Part shown: positions 30,554 through 33,896 of the stretch, piece by piece
Numbering within the stretch: the stretch's first letter is position 1
How the letters are laid out: the number at the start of each line of letters is the position of its first letter
Origin: Pseudomonas fluorescens
Lineage (GTDB): Bacteria > Pseudomonadota > Gammaproteobacteria > Pseudomonadales > Pseudomonadaceae
Assembly: GCF_018614775.1 (NCBI RefSeq)
Contig: NZ_JAGGOF010000101.1
Location: 1-33,896 of the forward strand
Direction: 5' to 3'
DNA length: 33,896 nucleotides
The notes under the pieces: model-generated
What the model saw: only the letters and a program-made list of their open reading frames with translations
Told to the model about the DNA's origin: nothing
The model's database searches: none
Position numbers and translations under genes: made by a program

Positions 30554-30656
30554 TCTTCACACCCACGCTACTCAATAAAGTGGGCCTATTATTCAGCGTG
30601 CCGAAATGGCAGAGTCTCGATATAAAGACAAGATATGAATAAAATCGGACGACCTT

Positions 30657-31421
30657 ATGGCGTGGCTTCAAGCAGCAGATTCATTTGACCCCGATGGTTT
30701 CGATGCTCCTGTCGTCGGGATTGCCGCGACTTTGGTTGGGCACGACTCGAACCTCCATCAGCACAAACGTGGACAATTGCTTTATGCGCGCCAGGGTTGC
30801 ATTCGCATCACGCTGGCAGAGCAACTCTGCCTTCTTCCTCCTTCCCGCGCCGCATGGATACCGCCGCAAACGGCTCACGGTGCCGCGATGCGCAACGTCG
30901 TGAATTACCGGTCGCTGTATTTCACCCCTGAGCTTTGCGCCAAGCTACCAAGCCAAGCGCGGGTCATTGACGTCAGTCCACTGCTTCAAGCCGTGCTGGA
31001 ACCCATGGCCATCGCAGATTTTGAGCAGGACTGGAGTGAGCAGCGCTACTTACACCTGCTGGGTCTGTGCATTCATGAGATAGGGGCGGCACCCAGCCAA
31101 CCCATGCTGCTGCCGCTCCCTTCTGACAGGCGCTTGGCGATGCTGATCGCTCGGCCTGAAAATCTGCCGCCGACACTGAAGGTTCTGGAGGGTGAGATCG
31201 GAGCCAGTGGCAAAACCATTGGCCGTATCTTTCAGAGGGAGACAGGCATGGGCTATCAGCAGTGGCGCCAACAATGGCGTCTCATGCGAGCCATCGAGTT
31301 AATGACTACGGGGTGCAGCCTTGCCCATACGGCCACCGAATTGGAGTTCTCGACTGACACTGCCTTTATCGTGTTCTTCAAAAACATGACAGGACGTACG
31401 CCGAAAGGGTTTTTCAAATGA
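30657..31421 (+). CDS. AraC-family regulator with cupin sensor (NimR-like)
   Basis: A 254-residue regulator. The N-terminal cupin sensor has HQHKRGQLLYARQGCIRI and a WIPPQTAHGA segment. The C-terminal AraC DNA-binding domain includes GASGKTIGRIFQRETGMGY and AHTATELEFSTDTAFIVFFK, ending in GRTPKGFFK. The size and the short cupin-HTH plan fit NimR (YeaM) and relatives, which control a divergent MFS exporter, as here. No convincing palindromic operator stands out in the 103-bp intergenic region (30554-30656). The ATG at 30657 lacks a strong Shine-Dalgarno. It probably activates or represses the exporter gene and itself. Confidence 0.9.
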   Translation: MAWLQAADSFDPDGFDAPVVGIAATLVGHDSNLHQHKRGQLLYARQGCIRITLAEQLCLLPPSRAAWIPPQTAHGAAMRNVVNYRSLYFTPELCAKLPSQARVIDVSPLLQAVLEPMAIADFEQDWSEQRYLHLLGLCIHEIGAAPSQPMLLPLPSDRRLAMLIARPENLPPTLKVLEGEIGASGKTIGRIFQRETGMGYQQWRQQWRLMRAIELMTTGCSLAHTATELEFSTDTAFIVFFKNMTGRTPKGFFK

Positions 31422-31503
31422 ACAGGTGAAGTGTCGTTTGGCAGCATGGGACCGGATTTGTTTTCAGAAAAAACACATCTCGAACTCGCAACAAGTATCC
31501 CAA

Positions 31504-32114
31504 TCACCCACCGGCCAGATGTCTCTCGATTAACCCCGCTACCTCAACCGCATGTGTGAACCCCAAACTGTGATCAGCGCCAGGAAAAACGTGCAGTTCC
31601 GCCCGAGGTAACAGTTCAGCAAGACGCTGCCCGACACGAACGGGACTGATCGGATCCGCATCACCCCAGAGGAGCAACACTGGCATACGCAACTCAGCCA
31701 ACCGCAACGTGAGATCAGTGCGGTCGTCGAGAAACCACCTCGGCAGCATCGGGTTGGCGGCAGCAAAATCCGGGCGCCAGTCCTGCGCGTCCAGATCAGA
31801 CATATCCACCCCACCAGAGGTGACAGTCAGCACCAGGTGCGTGATCAACTCAGGGCGTTCAAGCGCCGCAAGCACCGCGACGATACCGCCCATGGATTGA
31901 GCCACCAGTGCGGCGGGCTGGTCGACCTCGGCCAGCACGCGAGTCGCCAGGTCTTCCATGCCGGTTATGCCAGGCACGGGCGGCGTGTCTCCAAAGCCGG
32001 GCCAGCTGATATGGACCTGCTGCGCGGGGCCAGGCGCTCGGCAACCGGGTGCCAGAACTGGGTGTTGCCTGAGGCGCCGGGCAGGAAGAGGAGTTTGGCG
32101 GGGGGTGTGGCCAT
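31504..32114 (-). pseudogene. Alpha/beta-fold hydrolase with internal frameshift
   Basis: From the ATG at 32114 (AAGGACCGAACCC before it) the first frame gives MATPPAKLLFLPGASGNTQF followed by WHPVAERLAP, a normal hydrolase start with the oxyanion-type GASGNTQFW. Around 32021-32033 the frame is lost. The family sequence resumes in another frame as QQVHISWPGFGDTPPVPG and runs to the end. The nucleophile elbow AQSMGG, the acid in WGDADPIS and the histidine in GADHSLGF are all intact downstream. A small indel in the GC-rich CCCCGCGC stretch explains the break, so the gene is probably inactive. A longer open frame from 32229 exists, but its N terminus does not look like a hydrolase. Confidence 0.75.
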
Positions 32115-32222
32115 GGGTTCGGTCCTTGAAGGTGGGATTGAAAAAGTCAGTGATCCCTTCGGCAGAAGGTCCGTTGGTAGAGAGAGACCAGTCGCAGTGA
32201 TAACCTGCGAGTTCTTCTATAA

Positions 32223-32858
32223 ATGACACTGGATACAGTTATGGAAAGCGGTTTGAGGACGCTCGGAGCTAGCCTCGCCAACCGTATAGTGATCCCCGCC
32301 GCCTGGTTATCGGGGCTCGCGACGATAGGACTCGTGTGGGGCGTGATGGCCTATTGGCCCGATAAACTTACAGTCGAAGGACGTCAGCTCTTCCTGGCTT
32401 CTGTTTCTATTTTTTGCCTCTCCATATGGCACCTGATACGGCGCAAGAGACGAGCCAAAGCACTTGTAGCCTCCATCAACCTGAAAGAAGGTCTGAGTCT
32501 CGACGATACTCAGCTGCTTGGCTATCCAAGTCCCCTATTTGTTGCCTTTGATCTCTCCAATCAGAAACTCGCTCAATGCCAAAGCGTCACCGGTGATTAT
32601 CAAATTCAAGACTTCACGTGGGTCACCGGCTGGCACTGTGAGTGGCGACGGATTGACAGCAGGGTGTCGGGCGGGGTTCTTCGAATAGTCGATGGGGCAG
32701 GCAAGGGCATTCCAGCCGACGAGATTCGGCGTAATTTCATAGGGTTCTCACTGGTTTTGACGGTTGCCGATACACGTCATCCTCCCTTCCGTTTCCCAAT
32801 GAACCGGAGCGCAGCTGAAAGGTGGTGTACCCGGTGCGATGTACTTTTCAAGGGCTGA
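32223..32858 (+). CDS. Hypothetical membrane protein, 211 residues
   Basis: An unrecognised protein with two hydrophobic segments near the N terminus (about residues 22-44, IVIPAAWLSGLATIGLVWGV, and 55-71, LFLASVSIFCLSIWHLI), a basic stretch RRKRRAK, and a ~135-residue soluble domain rich in Trp and Arg (FTWVTGWHCEWRRIDSRVSG). Cysteines occur late in the sequence (WCTRCDVLFKG). No catalytic motif is recognised. No Shine-Dalgarno precedes 32223; an in-frame ATG at 32241 is an alternative start. The first bases lie next to the start region of the hydrolase pseudogene on the other strand. Composition is lower in GC than in the cox genes, consistent with accessory origin. Confidence 0.65.
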   Translation: MTLDTVMESGLRTLGASLANRIVIPAAWLSGLATIGLVWGVMAYWPDKLTVEGRQLFLASVSIFCLSIWHLIRRKRRAKALVASINLKEGLSLDDTQLLGYPSPLFVAFDLSNQKLAQCQSVTGDYQIQDFTWVTGWHCEWRRIDSRVSGGVLRIVDGAGKGIPADEIRRNFIGFSLVLTVADTRHPPFRFPMNRSAAERWCTRCDVLFKG

Positions 32859-32888
32859 ACAGGAACAACAGACGTATTGGACTCAAAT

Positions 32889-32924
32889 CATTTCAGCATG
32901 CTGGATAACGTCGACCCACGTTAA
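32889..32924 (+). pseudogene. Tail remnant of a DUF6124-family gene
   Basis: In frame with TAA at 32922-32924 the sequence reads SMLDNVDPR, nearly the C terminus of the DUF6124 protein encoded at 21802 (VLDNVEPRQ). Upstream of about 32889 the similarity ends. It lies immediately before a REP and a copy of the leader repeat that elsewhere precedes a DUF6124 gene, so a former tandem of such genes is a reasonable inference. The fragment is short, which limits certainty. Confidence 0.45.
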
Positions 32925-32935
32925 CCGCACCGTTC

Positions 32936-32961
32936 GTGGCGAGGGAGCTTGCTCCCGCTGG
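32936..32961 (+). repeat. REP sequence of the GAGGGAGCTTGCTCCC type
   Basis: GTGGCGAGGGAGCTTGCTCC followed by CGCTGG contains the perfect palindromic core GGGAGCTTGCTCCC. It is a different REP family from those at 11505, 15480 and 21253 and forms the left boundary of leader repeat copy C. Confidence 0.8.
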
Positions 32962-33075
32962 CCTACAACTCAACCAGAATCCGCCGACTTGTCCGCGTTG
33001 CCCTCTAGCTCTATCGTCCTCTCCACCACTGGCCGAGCCGTATCGGTGACCCTGGAAGCTGTCGATGTACCCAGG
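32961..33075 (+). repeat. Leader repeat copy C
   Basis: GCCTACAACTCAACCAGAAT and CCGCCGACTTGTCCGCG parallel copies A (21521) and B (26180). The frame reads PTTQPESADLSALPSSSIV. The hairpins and anti-ribosome-site loop of copy A are not recognisable here. It stands about 80 bp before the frameshifted DUF1963-like gene. The remaining stretch to 33154 shows only the ribosome binding site of that gene (AAGGAAGG). Confidence 0.6.
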
Positions 33076-33154
33076 ATCGGGAAGTGCTGCCATCCCCTCC
33101 CGCACACTACGAACTGCGGCCTCTATATCTGTAGCAAAGGAAGGTCTACATCGC

Positions 33155-33849
33155 ATGGACACTCAAGAAATCAAGCAACGCCTTGCCCGCCCCGCCGTGA
33201 AGTTTGTTGCCGGCGGCTTTCGTCCTGCCGGCACTGATGAAGAAAGCTGGCTGGGCAACGTCTTTCTGTTCCGGCCTGATGAAGAGGTACCCACCAACCA
33301 GGCCGGCCAACCGTTACTGCCCTACGCGCAGTTTTACCTGCCCGCCCTGCCCTTCAAAAGCCCGTTGCTGGCCGGGGTTCGGGTGTTGACGGTGTTCATT
33401 CAAACCCGTTTCCCGAGTGCTTGGAGCCGATGGGGAATAACTGGGTCGTCCGTGAATATGGGTCCGATGATGTGTTGGTGCGCAAAATGCTGCCGGTGGC
33501 CGGTGCATTTCTAAAACCGTTTCCGCTGAATGCACAAGCGGTAGCGGAAGACTTTCCACTGTGGGATGGCGGCGGTGTCCCGGAAGACCTTGAGCAAGAA
33601 ATTCTCGCGCTAGAGCGCGCGGGCGAGATACAGAGCTATTACGATTTGACCACCCACACTTACGAACACAAGATCGGCGGTTACCCCTCGTTCTGCCAAT
33701 CGGGTATTGATCCAGGTGAAGGCTTCGAGTTTGTGTTCCAGATCTCATCGGACGCGAAGATCAATCTGAACGTGGTCGACAGTGGAAGCCTGATGTTCTG
33801 GAAGCACAACCAAACTGGGGAGTGGGCGCTTTATTATGATTTTTACTGA
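33155..33849 (+). pseudogene. DUF1963-family protein, frameshifted
   Basis: The start ATG at 33155 follows AAGGAAGG. Frame one gives EIKQRLARPAVKFVAGGFRP through LPYAQFYLPALPFKSPLLAG and VRVLTVFI. Near 33401-33414 (AAACCCGTTTCCCGAG) the frame is lost; it resumes one frame over as FPECLEPMGNNWVVREYGSD and continues to EWALYYDFY at 33849. Restoring one base would give about 232 residues. DUF1963 (YwqG-like) proteins are beta-rich and of unknown biochemical function, and some sit among polymorphic-toxin immunity genes. The reading frame is broken at one site only, so this is a young mutation or a sequencing error. Confidence 0.65.
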
Positions 33850-33878
33850 GGTTTGCGAACCATCCTCTTCCCACCCGG

Positions 33879-33896
33879 ATCGTTCCCACGCTCTGC
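33879..33896. repeat. Partial REP-like repeat at the window end
   Basis: ATCGTTCCCACGCTCTGC matches, from memory, the first half of a common Pseudomonas intergenic repeat (continuing GTGGGAATG). The window ends before the second half, so it cannot be confirmed. Confidence 0.45.

Noticed and set aside
33401..33420. Programmed ribosomal frameshift in the DUF1963-like gene
   Set aside because: No X-XXY-YYZ slippery heptamer in the right frame and no downstream pseudoknot is apparent, so a simple indel is more likely.
1..33896. tRNA, rRNA or integrase genes marking a genomic island
   Set aside because: No cloverleaf, rRNA segment, integrase or transposase reading frame was recognised on either strand.

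Overview
The window looks like a chromosomal segment of a Pseudomonas of the P. fluorescens complex. The evidence is the high-GC codon use of the first 21 kb, the REP/REPIN repeats of the TGTGGGAGCGAGCCTGCTCG type, a DUF6124-type gene, and a gene order that, from memory, follows P. aeruginosa PA0065-PA0069 and then PA0102-PA0114. No database search was possible. Family names rest on motifs and recognition.

Positions 1-8904 hold housekeeping genes. They are an AraC-type regulator, a HAD phosphatase, a gamma-class carbonic anhydrase homologue, oligopeptidase A (prlC) translationally coupled to a small zinc-ribbon protein, a second divergent prlC-like M3 peptidase, a TpbA-like periplasmic tyrosine phosphatase overlapping it tail to tail, and a radical SAM protein behind a near-consensus LexA box.

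Positions 9117-21235 form a respiratory block. A beta-carbonic anhydrase and a SulP anion transporter form a likely CO2/bicarbonate pair. A conserved protein of unknown function, transcribed leftward, separates them from a complete aa3/caa3-type cytochrome c oxidase cluster: coxB with a C-terminal cytochrome c domain, ctaD, ctaG, coxC, SURF1, a small membrane-anchored protein with a Sco-like CxxxC, ctaA (heme A synthase), cyoE/ctaB (heme O synthase) and a Sco copper chaperone. Subunits, copper delivery (CtaG, Sco) and heme A synthesis are encoded together. A REPIN sits inside the cluster between ctaD and ctaG, and one small gene (17056-17259) runs against it.

Positions 21236-33896 are accessory, rich in repeats and in decay. 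They contain REPs, a structured leader with an anti-ribosome-binding-site loop before a DUF6124 gene, a lone lower-GC KAP-type P-loop NTPase of 1117 residues, a truncated quinone-oxidoreductase remnant, and two near-identical 76-bp hairpin elements about 3.3 kb apart. Between those elements lie an XRE-ImmA/IrrE antitoxin with a frameshifted DUF4411/PIN-like toxin, a hydrolase fragment and a two-gene operon of unknown function. Beyond them are an MFS exporter with a divergent AraC regulator, a frameshifted alpha/beta hydrolase, an unknown membrane protein, and a frameshifted DUF1963-like gene. Three copies of one leader repeat (near 21.5, 26.2 and 33.0 kb) tie this region together.

The best candidates for something undescribed are the DUF6124 leader RNA with its overlapping leader reading frame, the lone KAP NTPase, the 76-bp hairpin element, and the M3 peptidase paralogue that lacks an active-site histidine.
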